DNA of 64,000 nucleotides from assembly GCF_017356035.1 (NCBI RefSeq), contig NZ_JAFIQX010000003.1, positions 62,001 to 126,000 of the forward strand. The letters run 5' to 3'. Numbering within the stretch: the stretch's first letter is position 1; the number at the start of each line of letters is the position of its first letter. This DNA is from Longitalea luteola (lineage in GTDB: Bacteria > Bacteroidota > Bacteroidia > Chitinophagales > Chitinophagaceae). Position numbers and translations under genes: made by a program. The notes under the pieces are model-generated. The model was not told where the DNA came from. It saw nothing but the letters and a program-made list of their open reading frames with translations, and did no database searches. This document shows, one piece after another, positions 46,563-54,924 of the stretch.

Positions 46563-46594
46563 AAAGGAAGTGCACAGTTCTGTACACTTCCTTT
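46563..46594 (-). terminator. Terminator of serS
   Basis: Arms aaaggaagtgcaca and tgtacacttccttt (one mismatch) enclose gttc, with TTTT following on the minus strand. It lies about 50 bases after the serS stop. Confidence 0.75.
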
Positions 46595-46644
46595 AGCAAA
46601 GATTTATGTTATGTATAATTAAAGGTGTAACCAATCTAATGATA

Positions 46645-47916
46645 TTAGTTGATCGTACCTGCACCAAAATAACTATGAAGCACAGCCGGTAGTTGAATGC
46701 CGGCTTCGGTTTGATGGTTCTCCAGCAAACAGGCGACTATTCTTGGTAAGGCCAGTGAGCTGCCATTCAGCGAGTGCACCAACTGGTTTTTCCCACTGGC
46801 ATCTTTGAACCGTATTTTCATCCGGTTGGTTTGGTAGGCCTCAAAGTTCGATACAGAGCTTACTTCCAGCCATTTTTGTTGTGCTGCGCTGTACACTTCA
46901 AAATCGTAAGTAAGGGCAGATGCGAAGCCCATATCGCCACCGCACAATTTCAAAATGCGGTAAGGGAGGTTAAGGGTGTTAAGCAGGGTCTCAACATGGT
47001 TCACCATTTCTTCCAGCACTTCGTAGCTTTTATCGGGATGTACAATTTGTACGATCTCTACCTTGTCGAACTGGTGCAGGCGGTTCAGCCCGCGAACGTC
47101 TTTCCCATAGCTGCCCGCTTCCCGGCGAAAACAGGGCGTATAAGCCGTCATCTTAACCGGCAGGTCGCTTTCTTTCAATAATTCATCGCGATAGATATTG
47201 GTTACCGGTACTTCGGCAGTAGGTATCAGGTAAAAGTTGTCTTCGGTAACAAAATACATTTGACCTTCTTTATCGGGCAGCTGACCAGTACCAAAAGCAG
47301 ACGCTTCATTTACCATATGGGGCGGCATAAATTCAGTGTAGCCGGCATTGGTATTATAATCTAAAAAATACTGGATCAATGCCCGTTGCAGTTTGGCGCC
47401 TTTGCCGATATATACGGGGAAACCGCTGCCGGTAATTTTATTGCCCAGCTCAAAATCGATCAGGTTGTATTTTTTTGTCAGGTCCCAATGTGGAACTGCA
47501 CCGGCATGCAGGGTAGGTATTTTGCCCCCCTCGCGGATGGTAATATTGTCTTCCGGGGTTTTACCGGCCGGTACTTTATCAGATGGCAGGTTGGGCAGTT
47601 TTACGATCTGTTCCTGCAGCTTTTTCTCGGTTTCTGCCAGCTGATCGGCGATCGGCTGCAAAGTTGTTTTTAAAGTGGCCACCTGCTGTTTTTGCGTTTC
47701 AGCAGCTTCTTTTTGTCCTTTGGCCATCAATTGCCCGATTTCTTTGGATGCGGCATTTATTTTCGACTGGGTTGTATCAAATTCAAGCTGCAACTTTTTC
47801 CGGTTATCATCCAGGGAAATGATCTCATCTACCAAAGCAAGATCCCCGAAATTCTTTATAGCCAGTCTTTCCTTTACCAGCGCCGTGTTTTGTCTAATAA
47901 ATGCGATCTGTAACAT
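46645..47916 (-). CDS. serS: Seryl-tRNA synthetase
   Basis: The 423-residue class II synthetase charges tRNA-Ser. The N-terminal long coiled-coil arm (about residues 28-105) binds the tRNA extra arm. Motif 2 lies around PCFRREAGSYGKDVRGLNRLHQFDKVE; TAEVPVTNIYRDE binds serine; motif 3 is NGSSLALPRIVACLLENHQ. It is complete and of typical length. It is leftward, divergent from the gene at 48117 across a 200-base region filled by an inverted word-array unit. Confidence 0.97.
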   Translation of the reverse strand: MLQIAFIRQNTALVKERLAIKNFGDLALVDEIISLDDNRKKLQLEFDTTQSKINAASKEIGQLMAKGQKEAAETQKQQVATLKTTLQPIADQLAETEKKLQEQIVKLPNLPSDKVPAGKTPEDNITIREGGKIPTLHAGAVPHWDLTKKYNLIDFELGNKITGSGFPVYIGKGAKLQRALIQYFLDYNTNAGYTEFMPPHMVNEASAFGTGQLPDKEGQMYFVTEDNFYLIPTAEVPVTNIYRDELLKESDLPVKMTAYTPCFRREAGSYGKDVRGLNRLHQFDKVEIVQIVHPDKSYEVLEEMVNHVETLLNTLNLPYRILKLCGGDMGFASALTYDFEVYSAAQQKWLEVSSVSNFEAYQTNRMKIRFKDASGKNQLVHSLNGSSLALPRIVACLLENHQTEAGIQLPAVLHSYFGAGTIN

Positions 47917-47948
47917 GTAAAAATCAGGTTTGCGGCAAAGGTAAGGCT

Positions 47949-48106
47949 AATTCGATAATGTGATAATTTGATAATTCGATAAGGGAATACGGCTCACGAC
48001 GTGAAGGCTGACCGTTCCCTGGCTTACTGTTTACAGATCATACCAATAACAGCGCTTCCTGGACGGAAGCATTATCACATCATCAAATTATCAAATTATC
48101 ACATTA
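47949..48106. repeat. Inverted octamer arrays GATAATTT/ATTATCAA around a 90-base core
   Basis: The left arm 47949-47983 reads aattcgataatgtgataatt and on with period 8. The right arm 48071-48106 has the reverse-complement words attatcaca, tcatcaaa, ttatcaaa, ttatcaca. The core of about 87 bases is not repetitive. It is a clear long imperfect inverted repeat between divergent genes. Confidence 0.85.
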
Positions 48107-48116
48107 ACTTTGGTCT

Positions 48117-48461
48117 ATGCAGGCAAATGACGATTTACAAACCCGGTGGTGGAAACTGGAGGAAAAACTGATGGAGCGGTTTGGCAAAAAACCAGACATG
48201 GAAACCATTTTGTTTTTAATAGGCATACAGGAATTTGGCGACATCAAGGCCAGGTTTACCAAAGAACAGAAGCAGGACCTGATGCATGTGGCTACCTGTA
48301 GTTTACTGGCGCAAAGCGGCTACTATGAAATGGAACGGGTAGATGAAGAAGGCTGGCCTCATTTCAGGCAGTTGAAAGCTTTGCCCGTAATGTCGCTTCC
48401 CGAACAGGAGAATTTTTTAAAAGACCATATTCTTTTGTATTTTGATCAGCAGGAATTCTAA
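48117..48461 (+). CDS. Conserved hypothetical protein
   Basis: The 114-residue soluble protein is helical and acidic (WWKLEEKLMERFGKKPDMET, FLIGIQEFGDIKARFTKEQK, HVATCSLLAQSGYYEMERVD). I recall uncharacterised Bacteroidota proteins of this type but no function. It starts with ATG just 10 bases after one word-array unit and ends seven bases before another, so its promoter and 3' end are both embedded in repeats. Confidence 0.78.
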   Translation: MQANDDLQTRWWKLEEKLMERFGKKPDMETILFLIGIQEFGDIKARFTKEQKQDLMHVATCSLLAQSGYYEMERVDEEGWPHFRQLKALPVMSLPEQENFLKDHILLYFDQQEF

Positions 48462-48467
48462 AACCAA

Positions 48468-48550
48468 TTTGATAATTTGAAAATATGATAATTTGATATA
48501 CCTCATCGCGGCTATTCTGTGGTTCATTATCAAATTATCACATCATCACA
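48468..48550. repeat. Second GATAATTT inverted unit, 26-base core
   Basis: The left arm 48468-48499 (gataattt, gaaaatat, gataattt, gata) and right arm 48526-48550 (attatcaa, attatcac, atcatcac) are inverted copies of the same words used at 47.95-48.1 kb. It lies between the hypothetical gene and the cyclophilin gene. Confidence 0.85.
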
Positions 48551-48574
48551 TTTGTCTGATATTATCTTATAACT

Positions 48575-49255
48575 ATGAATAAGCTGTTCTTACTGGTTAT
48601 CGCCGTACTTATTGTATCCGCTTCTTTTTCGCAGCTCAAAAAAAGCGACCTCAACAAAGATGTTGAGTTAGTGACCTCAAAAGGCACCATGGTCATTCGC
48701 TTATCAGATTCTACCCCCAGGCATCGCGACAATTTCATAAAACTCGTTAATCAACATTTCTACGACGGTCTTTTATTTCATCGCGTCATGAACGAGTTTA
48801 TGGTACAGGCCGGTGATCCCAAAAGTAAAACAGCCAAACCTGGGGAAGCGTTAGGCGGCGGCAACCCCGGCTATAATGTTCCTGCAGAGATCAGGCCCGA
48901 CCTGTTATTCCATAAAAAAGGCGCATTGGCAGCGGCCCGCACAGGCGACGAGATCAATCCGGCAAGGGAAAGTAATGGCAGCCAGTTTTACCTGGTGCAC
49001 GGCCGTGTGTACACCGAGGAGGACCTGAACCAGGTAGAAGCCAGGCTCAATGGTTACAAGATCCCGGCAGCGCACAGAGAAGTATACAAAAGCGTTGGCG
49101 GCACCCCCTCCCTCGATACAAAATATACGGTTTTCGGGGAAGTTATAAAAGGCGTATCCGTTATAGACAGTATCGCTGCCGTGCCTACCGGCGAACGTAA
49201 CCGCCCGGTAGAGGATGTACGCATCATTAAGGCCACCCTTATTAAAAGGCAATAA
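48575..49255 (+). CDS. Exported cyclophilin-type peptidyl-prolyl isomerase
   Basis: The 226-residue protein has a signal peptide (residues 1-19, ending SASFSQ) and a cyclophilin domain with NFIKLVNQHFYDGLLFHRV, FMVQAGDPKS and SNGSQFYLVHG, matching the catalytic FHRV and QF segments. It catalyses proline isomerisation in the periplasm. A family-typical insertion (EEDLNQVEARLNGYKIPAAH) precedes TKYTVFGEVIKGVSVIDSIA. It is rightward, upstream of gcvH. Confidence 0.92.
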   Translation: MNKLFLLVIAVLIVSASFSQLKKSDLNKDVELVTSKGTMVIRLSDSTPRHRDNFIKLVNQHFYDGLLFHRVMNEFMVQAGDPKSKTAKPGEALGGGNPGYNVPAEIRPDLLFHKKGALAAARTGDEINPARESNGSQFYLVHGRVYTEEDLNQVEARLNGYKIPAAHREVYKSVGGTPSLDTKYTVFGEVIKGVSVIDSIAAVPTGERNRPVEDVRIIKATLIKRQ

Positions 49256-49270
49256 TGTTGGAAATACGGT

Positions 49271-49315
49271 AAGTTGACAAGTTGATCAGTTAACTTGATA
49301 ACTGGTTAACTTATT
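49271..49315. repeat. Octamer words AAGTTGAC/GTTAACTT
   Basis: aagttgac, aagttgat, cagttaac, ttgataac, tggttaac follow one another with period 8 between the cyclophilin gene and gcvH. The second half is partly inverted relative to the first. Confidence 0.7.
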
Positions 49316-49356
49316 AAACTTAAATTTCTTAATCTTGCAGCTCTAAATTTCAAAAC

Positions 49357-49737
49357 ATGAATTTTCCGGATAATCTTCGCTACACCAAGGATCATGAATG
49401 GATAAAACTGGAAGGCAATATCGCTACCATTGGTATTACTGATTTTGCCCAGCGTGAACTGGGTGATATTGTGTATGTAGAAATTGAAACAGTTGGCAAA
49501 ACCCTGATGGCGGAAGCTGTATTTGGTACGGTAGAAGCTGTTAAAACAGTTTCTGACCTGTATCTGCCTGTTGCCGGCACCATTAATGAAGTTAACCCTG
49601 CCCTGGCTGATTCACCCGAGGTGGTTAATACCGATCCATATGGCGAAGGCTGGATGGTTAAAATGACTGTAAATAACCCGGACGAAGTAAAGGCATTGAT
49701 GGATGCCGCAGCTTACACAAACCTGGTGGGTGCCTAA
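49357..49737 (+). CDS. gcvH: Glycine cleavage system H protein
   Basis: The 126-residue lipoyl carrier shuttles the methylamine group of glycine between GcvP and GcvT. The lipoylated lysine lies in [17 protein letters not shown]-terminal [14 protein letters not shown] and C-terminal [10 protein letters not shown] complete the fold. The other glycine-cleavage genes are not in the window. A terminator follows 40 bases after the stop. Confidence 0.96.
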   Translation: MNFPDNLRYTKDHEWIKLEGNIATIGITDFAQRELGDIVYVEIETVGKTLMAEAVFGTVEAVKTVSDLYLPVAGTINEVNPALADSPEVVNTDPYGEGWMVKMTVNNPDEVKALMDAAAYTNLVGA

Positions 49738-49776
49738 AAATAAAAAAATCCGGTGCTAATGTTATTGCGTAAATTG

Positions 49777-49801
49777 AAAGTGGTTTAAGACCACTTTTTT
49801 T
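49777..49801 (+). terminator. Terminator of gcvH
   Basis: An 8-base stem aaagtggt/accacttt with the loop ttaag is followed by a T run. Confidence 0.8.
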
Positions 49802-49827
49802 GTAACACCACGTTCCGGGCAAACACA

Positions 49828-50373
49828 TTGGGAATAACACTGACATATACCGAACAGGAGTTGGTGTCCCTGTTGCGTAACAGGGATAATAAGGCCTTTG
49901 CCTATTTATACGATAATTATGCATCGGCTTTATACAGTATTATTCTGCAGATTGTAAATGATGCTGAGCTGGCCAACGATGTACTACAGGACGTGTTTGT
50001 AAATATCTGGCGCCGGATAGAACAATATGATACGGGAAAGGGACGGTTGTTCACCTGGATGATGAATATCGCCCGGAACGCCTCCATCGATACCCTGCGG
50101 TCGCGCAGCTATCAGAACAGCCGTAAAAACCAATCGATACAGGAAAACGTAGATACGTTAGCGGCCACAGATGTATTACAACCTGGTGTTGACAGCATCG
50201 GGTTGCGCAAGGTGCTGGAAAGACTAAGGGATGAACAACGTACATTGATAGAACTGGCTTATTTTAAAGGTTATACGCACGAGGAGATCGCGGAGCTGGA
50301 AAAGATCCCGCTGGGGACGGTGAAGACGCGTATCCGGAATGCTTTGATCCAATTACGTGCATTATTAAGGTGA
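49828..50373 (+). CDS. ECF-type RNA polymerase sigma factor
   Basis: The 181-residue sigma-70 family protein has region 2 (YLYDNYASALYSIILQIVND, AELANDVLQDVFVNIWRRIE) and region 4 (LIELAYFKGYTHEEIAELEK, PLGTVKTRIRNALIQLR). The resemblance is to the SigK group, whose anti-sigma factor carries an RskA domain, exactly the type encoded next with a 4-base overlap. It presumably controls a small envelope-stress regulon including itself. The start is TTG at 49828; no ATG is available before region 2. Confidence 0.92.
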   Translation: MGITLTYTEQELVSLLRNRDNKAFAYLYDNYASALYSIILQIVNDAELANDVLQDVFVNIWRRIEQYDTGKGRLFTWMMNIARNASIDTLRSRSYQNSRKNQSIQENVDTLAATDVLQPGVDSIGLRKVLERLRDEQRTLIELAYFKGYTHEEIAELEKIPLGTVKTRIRNALIQLRALLR

Positions 50374-51200
50374 ATATACAGGAATACATATCGAGTGGCA
50401 TAGTGGAAAGCTATGTGCTGGGGCTCGCTGATGAAGCAGAACGGGTTGAGTTTGAGCAAATGTGCACCCGTTATGCCGAAATACGTGCGGCCCGGGATGC
50501 ATTCGAGCTTTCCCTCGAACAGCATGCAATGGCAGCAGCTGTAGCACCGCCCACGCAGCTGCGTGAGACCATTCTGCAGCAATTTACCACAGAACCGGCT
50601 GTGAGTATCAATCCAGGTGCACCTGTTGTTCAACTGCGTCCCATCAGACGGTCAACCGCTTCCATGGCCATGCGGTATGTGGCGGCAGCAGCCATCATAT
50701 TACTGGCAGGCAGTGCTATTCTGAATATCTATTACTTCAACAAATACCGGGAATATAGCCGGCGCTATGACCAGCTGGTGGCCCAGCAGGCCGAGCTGGC
50801 GCTGAACAACAAAGCCATGCAAACGCGCATGGGCGGCTATGAACGCACCATTGCGGGTTTAACCAATCCCAATATGGCCAAGATCTATATGGATGCCAGC
50901 GCGGTACCTGCCGGCAGTCCGGCGCCGGGCAGCCAGGCCACCGTTTTATGGGATACCCGCACGAAAGATGTGTACCTGATGGTAAATAACCTGCCGGAGC
51001 CTGAAGCCGGAAAACAATACCAGTTGTGGGCAATTGTCGACAATCAGCCTGTTGATGCCGGCATGCTTGAAATGGACAAAGGCCGCATGATGGTGAAAAT
51101 GAAAAACATTCCCCGGGCCCAGCTGTTTGCCATTACTCTGGAGCAGGAGGGGGGAAGCCCCACGCCTAAAGGGCCTATGTATGTAATGGGTAAAGTGTAG
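50370..51200 (+). CDS. Anti-sigma factor, RskA type
   Basis: The 276-residue single-pass membrane protein has a cytoplasmic N-terminal zinc-free anti-sigma region (residues 1-100, GIVESYVLGLADEAERVEFE), one membrane helix at about 103-122, and a periplasmic RskA C-terminal domain (WDTRTKDVYLMVNNLPEPEA, YQLWAIVDNQPVDAGML). It sequesters the sigma factor encoded just upstream; start GTG overlaps the sigma stop (GTGA). Confidence 0.93.
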   Translation: MNIQEYISSGIVESYVLGLADEAERVEFEQMCTRYAEIRAARDAFELSLEQHAMAAAVAPPTQLRETILQQFTTEPAVSINPGAPVVQLRPIRRSTASMAMRYVAAAAIILLAGSAILNIYYFNKYREYSRRYDQLVAQQAELALNNKAMQTRMGGYERTIAGLTNPNMAKIYMDASAVPAGSPAPGSQATVLWDTRTKDVYLMVNNLPEPEAGKQYQLWAIVDNQPVDAGMLEMDKGRMMVKMKNIPRAQLFAITLEQEGGSPTPKGPMYVMGKV

Positions 51201-51225
51201 CGGTGCGCTTTCTAAACTTAAACCC

Positions 51226-51253
51226 TTCAACCTTGTAACCTGTAACCTGCAGC
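51226..51253. repeat. Short heptamer array CTTGTAAC/CTGTAAC
   Basis: cttcaac, cttgtaac, ctgtaac, ctgcagc follow the anti-sigma stop codon; these are the same words as at 13.6 kb. Confidence 0.65.
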
Positions 51254-51287
51254 ATGTAAATTTTTTTGCCTTATCTTCCCGCCATAT

Positions 51288-51680
51288 ATGATGCGTCTTG
51301 TTAAAAAGCTTTGTACCTGGAAGCTCGTTCCTTTTGCCTGGACCGCCTTAACAATTTTTTTACTGTGCCTGCCGGGCTCTGCCATTCCCAGTGCCGGTGT
51401 TCTCTCAACAGAAGGTATTGATAAAGTTGTGCATGCCATTTTATTCGGTGGTATTGTATTGCTATGGGCATTCAACCTGTATTTTCGTCGCGATCAAAAA
51501 TCAAAATGGCAGCAGATTATTGTGTTGCTGACACTTTTTAGTGTAGGATTGGGGATTGGGTTAGAATTTCTACAAAGGGACTATATTCCTAACCGTAGCT
51601 TCGACGGTATAGATATCATTGCTGATTCAGCAGGTGCTGTGATAGCGGCTGTATATCATTTATTTATTCGGGTAAAGTAA
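51288..51680 (+). CDS. VanZ-like family membrane protein
   Basis: The 130-residue protein has four membrane segments and the VanZ-like signature: DKVVHAILFGGIVLLWAFNL in the centre and GLGIGLEFLQRDYIPNRSFDG near the end, with the family's conserved EFLQ and R-x-FD. VanZ-like domains are found in teicoplanin resistance and in many envelope proteins of unknown role; resistance should not be assumed. It lies 87 bases after the anti-sigma gene. Confidence 0.88.
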   Translation: MMRLVKKLCTWKLVPFAWTALTIFLLCLPGSAIPSAGVLSTEGIDKVVHAILFGGIVLLWAFNLYFRRDQKSKWQQIIVLLTLFSVGLGIGLEFLQRDYIPNRSFDGIDIIADSAGAVIAAVYHLFIRVK

Positions 51681-51699
51681 GAATTGGAGGCTTGTAAGT

Positions 51700-51761
51700 C
51701 AGTTAGTTATAGGCAAAAAAATAGCCCCTGTAGAAACAGGGGCCGTAACCAAAACTAACTG
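51700..51761. ncRNA. Two-layer stem-loop, possible leader or terminator
   Basis: The outer stem cagttagtt (51700-51708) pairs with aactaactg (51753-51761). The inner stem gcccctg/caggggc (51724-51730 and 51737-51743) has the loop tagaaa. The minus strand has TATTTTTTT after the inner stem, so it could end a minus-strand transcript; on the plus strand it sits three bases before an ATG. Confidence 0.4.
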
Positions 51762-51764
51762 CTT

Positions 51765-51818
51765 ATGAGAAAATTGACTGCTTTGTGTGAGTCGTTAAAA
51801 AAGAACTTTATTATATAA
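51765..51818 (+). CDS. Very short open frame, leader peptide or susC relic
   Basis: ATGAGAAAATTGACTGC begins a 17-codon frame (MRKLTALCESLKKNFII). Its upstream aactaact...ATGAGAAAATT context is the same as that of the susC-type gene at 60739. It may be a leader peptide behind a hairpin or the surviving start of a lost TonB-dependent receptor gene. Translation is not proven. Confidence 0.25.
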   Translation: MRKLTALCESLKKNFII

Positions 51819-51902
51819 CGCAAATCCAGTGCCATTAGTATAGAGAAGCCCGTTAAAGTAGAATTAAAACACCCGGGCTAATCTGGCAAAGAACTAAGCG
51901 TT
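51817..51902. ncRNA. Nested stem-loop, candidate structured RNA
   Basis: Successive complementary segments occur in correct order: aacgc with gcgtt at the ends, ccag (51826-51829) with ctgg (51883-51886), and agcccg (51847-51852) with cgggct (51874-51879). This makes an 86-base interrupted hairpin. It is not tRNA-like and I do not recognise an RNA family. Confidence 0.3.
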
Positions 51903-52321
51903 GAAATTTCTAATGCAAAGGAACTACGTATTTATTGAATTTCATCAACCTGCTGTGACTTTTTGTAAAACGTTAACATTCGCGTGTTTTTGGGTATTGT
52001 GAAATGCATGCATAACACGTAAATCTCCTATTGTAAAACCGAACGAACGTTAATTGCACACATGTATAACTCTTTCAGTTCAACTTCGGTAACAGACACC
52101 GTTATAACGGCGATTGATATACTAATGAATTAATTGAAAATTAATGCAACCTTCTTAAGGTTAATTGCATCCGTGGGTTTAGCGGTTGCTGTGGAACCAT
52201 GTGGAATCATGTGAAACGCTGTGCTGTCCTGCGTTCCGTATTTACCATAAACCACGTGTCAATCTTCCATACATTATGAAGTGACATTTTTTTAATATCG
52301 GGCACTGTATCGGGGCAACAA

Positions 52322-52350
52322 AAAAACGCCCCGTTGTGCGGAGCGTTTTT
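52322..52350 (-). terminator. Terminator of prfA
   Basis: The stem aaaaacgc-c-ccg with cgg-a-gcgttttt encloses ttgtg. On the minus strand it is followed by TTTTTTTG, 22 bases after the prfA stop. Confidence 0.8.
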
Positions 52351-52371
52351 AATAATATGTACCAGGTATGA

Positions 52372-53436
52372 TTAATTCTGTTTAGCTAACTTTTCAGCAT
52401 TTTCAGCAAATTGTAATGCATCGATGAACTCCTGCACATTGCCATTCATTACCTCATCTAAATTATAAACGGTAAGGCCAATACGATGATCGGTAATGCG
52501 TCCTTGTGGGTAGTTGTAGGTTCTGATCTTTGCGCTGCGGTCACCGGTACTTACCAGGCTTTTTCGGTGCCTTGATATTTCTTCTTCCTGTTTGCGTACC
52601 TGTTCTTCATACAGTTTTGTACGCAACATTTGCATGGCTTTTTCCCGGTTGCCTAACTGGGTACGCTCGGTTTGACACATAACCACCGTACCGGTTGGAA
52701 GGTGCGTTAAAATAACTTTGGTTTCCACCTTGTTTACGTTCTGACCACCGGCGCCACCGCTTCGGGCCGTTTCCATTTTCACGTCACTTTCTTTCACTTC
52801 CACATCCACTTCCTCGGCTTCGGGCATTACTGCCACAGTAGCGGCTGAGGTATGTACCCGGCCCGATGTTTCAGTATCGGGGACCCGCTGTACGCGGTGT
52901 ACCCCACTTTCAAACTTCATGGTGCCATATACGTCTTCGCCAATTATTTCGAGCTGAACTTCCTTATAGCCACCTACCGTTCCTTCCGATTCACTCAATA
53001 TAGCTGTTTTCCAGCCTTTCTTTTCACAGAAACGCAGGTACATGCGCAGCAGATCACCGGCAAACAGGCTGGCTTCATCGCCACCGGTTCCGGCCCGGAT
53101 TTCCAGGATGGCGTTTTTCTCATCCTGCGGATCCTTGGGAATCAGCAACTGGCGAATGCTGGCCTCCAGCTTCTCCTTGTTCTCTTCCAGGGTGGGCAGT
53201 TCTTCCTTGGCCAGTTCCCGTAATTCAGCATCTTCCCCGTTCAGGGCTTCCTTATACACTTCCAGGTCGCCCAACACCTTTTTATATTCCTCATAGGCCT
53301 TTACGATCTTTTCCAGGCTACGGTACTCTTTGCTCATAGCACTGAATTTCCTGTTGTTGCCCACAATTTCAGGGTTGGTCAATGCTACCCCCAGGTCCTC
53401 AAACTTTGCTTTTATGGCTTCCAGCTTGTCTAACAT
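52372..53436 (-). CDS. prfA: Peptide chain release factor 1
   Basis: The 354-residue factor recognises UAA and UAG and releases the finished peptide. The catalytic GGQ lies in [19 protein letters not shown]; the codon-recognition domain precedes it ([20 protein letters not shown]). The coiled-coil N-terminal domain covers about residues 1-110. It is complete. It is leftward, divergent from the amidohydrolase gene. Confidence 0.97.
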   Translation of the reverse strand: MLDKLEAIKAKFEDLGVALTNPEIVGNNRKFSAMSKEYRSLEKIVKAYEEYKKVLGDLEVYKEALNGEDAELRELAKEELPTLEENKEKLEASIRQLLIPKDPQDEKNAILEIRAGTGGDEASLFAGDLLRMYLRFCEKKGWKTAILSESEGTVGGYKEVQLEIIGEDVYGTMKFESGVHRVQRVPDTETSGRVHTSAATVAVMPEAEEVDVEVKESDVKMETARSGGAGGQNVNKVETKVILTHLPTGTVVMCQTERTQLGNREKAMQMLRTKLYEEQVRKQEEEISRHRKSLVSTGDRSAKIRTYNYPQGRITDHRIGLTVYNLDEVMNGNVQEFIDALQFAENAEKLAKQN

Positions 53437-53603
53437 AGATTTGACTTAATTTTGAACGGTCCAAAACCGGAAAGAGATATGCCCCCGGTTCGTCCGTTTG
53501 CCAGGGGTACCGCAGCACACCCTGACGTTCTGGCGATTTCATCCGTGGCTTCCTTTTTCCGGATGTCATTAAAACCTGCAAAGTTAATTGTTTCAGCGCT
53601 TAC

Positions 53604-54800
53604 ATGAATTACAGAAAGTTCCAGGCCGATCATTTATTTACTGGTTTTGAATGGTTATCAAACGATTCGGTTTTGATTACCGGTGCCGATGGGAAAATAA
53701 TCGACATAGTGCCTGCCGCCGATGCAGGGGAGGGCATTGCCCGCTTTAGCGGCATCCTAAGTCCGGGTTTCATAAACTGCCACTGCCACCTGGAACTGAG
53801 CCACCTGAAAGGCGTTATTCCTGAGAACACCGGCATGGTTGATTTTTTGGTGCGGGTTATTCAGCAACGCGGATTTGACGAATCCATCATTAAAGAGGCT
53901 ATTGCCCAGGGGGAGGACAGCATGCTGCAGAACGGCATAGTGGCGGTAGGGGATATATGCAATACAGCTTATACAATTGACCAGAAAAAAAGAGGCCGCC
54001 TGTTGTATCATAATTTCATTGAGACCATGGGTTTTATTGAAAGCACGGCAATGCAGCGGTTCGAAGCCTCCAGGGCTATTTACGACCAGTTTGCCCGCCT
54101 CTACAGAACACCGGCAGCTTCCAATTCCATCGTGCCACACGCCCCTTATTCCGTTTCAGCAGCATTATTTCAGCTGATCACGCGCTTTCCGGGCAACAAC
54201 CTGCTAACCATTCACAACCAGGAAAGCGTTGCTGAAAGAGAGTTTATCGAAAAAGGCACCGGCGATCTTCACCGGTTATACAAGGCGCTGAATATAGACA
54301 TCTCCTTTTATAAGCCAGGTTCCACAGGCAGCCTGGGAGCTTATCTTTCGCATTTTTTGCCCAATCAATCGCTGATCCTGGTGCACAATACAAACACCAA
54401 TGAAAGCGACCTCAAATATATCGCCCAAAGCCCTGCGCCGGCGGGGTCGTTCGGGAAGGCATTGCACTTTGCCAGTTTGTTCTTCTGTCTCTGTCCCAAT
54501 GCGAATGCATATATCGGCAATCCTTTACCGGATATTGACCTGTTACGGCAATACAAAGCGGCTCTTGTAATTGGAACTGATAGCCTGGCATCGAATCACC
54601 AGTTAAGTGTGCTGGCTGAACTGCAAACCATTAACCGGCATTTTCCGCATATTGCCATCAGCGAACTGTTGCAATGGGCTACACTGAATGGCGCCCGCGC
54701 CCTGCAGCTGGATGATGTTGTGGGAAGTTTTGAGCAGGGAAAAAAACCGGGGGTGCTTGTTGTAAGTGAGGAGCTGTCTACTGTTGAAAGATTGATATGA
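53604..54800 (+). CDS. Amidohydrolase family protein (aminodeoxyfutalosine deaminase-like)
   Basis: The 398-residue metal-dependent hydrolase has the barrel motif LSPGFINCHCHLELSHLKG with the HxH metal pair, VPHAPYSVS, LLTIHNQES, LVHNTNTN and the catalytic Asp in GTDSLASN. The NCHCHLELSHLKG sequence resembles the 6-aminodeoxyfutalosine deaminases of the futalosine menaquinone pathway, but no other mqn gene is in view, so this specificity is tentative. It is rightward, converging with recO. Confidence 0.8.
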   Translation: MNYRKFQADHLFTGFEWLSNDSVLITGADGKIIDIVPAADAGEGIARFSGILSPGFINCHCHLELSHLKGVIPENTGMVDFLVRVIQQRGFDESIIKEAIAQGEDSMLQNGIVAVGDICNTAYTIDQKKRGRLLYHNFIETMGFIESTAMQRFEASRAIYDQFARLYRTPAASNSIVPHAPYSVSAALFQLITRFPGNNLLTIHNQESVAEREFIEKGTGDLHRLYKALNIDISFYKPGSTGSLGAYLSHFLPNQSLILVHNTNTNESDLKYIAQSPAPAGSFGKALHFASLFFCLCPNANAYIGNPLPDIDLLRQYKAALVIGTDSLASNHQLSVLAELQTINRHFPHIAISELLQWATLNGARALQLDDVVGSFEQGKKPGVLVVSEELSTVERLI

Positions 54801-54801
54801 A

Positions 54802-54924
54802 ATGGTGAGTGGTGAATGGTCAATGGTGAATGGTCAATGATGAATGGTCAATGGTGAATGGTCAATTTTTTCTCAAAAGCGTGTATTTCATTATCACATT
54901 ATCACATTGTCAAATTATCACATT
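54802..54924. repeat. ATGGTCA/ATGGTGA heptamers plus ATTATCACA octamers
   Basis: 54802-54866 is an array of atggtga, gtggtga, atggtca words with period 7, the complement of the CCATTGAC words at 2.3 kb. 54890-54924 is an ATTATCACATTATCACATTG array with period 8 that runs into the recO stop codon. Confidence 0.85.

Larger units (their letters stand above)
51681..52371. other. 690-base gap with nested RNA-like structures
   Basis: The converging vanZ-like and prfA genes leave an unusually long gap. It holds a two-layer stem (51700-51761) directly before a 17-codon frame (51765-51818), a nested stem-loop (51817-51902), an isolated 12-base palindrome CCGTTATAACGG (52099-52110) and the prfA terminator. 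No larger gene is seen on either strand. Confidence 0.6.

Noticed and set aside
51288-51680. VanZ-like protein considered as a glycopeptide-resistance gene
   Set aside because: Only the general VanZ-like fold is present and no other van gene accompanies it; the fold is common in unrelated envelope proteins.
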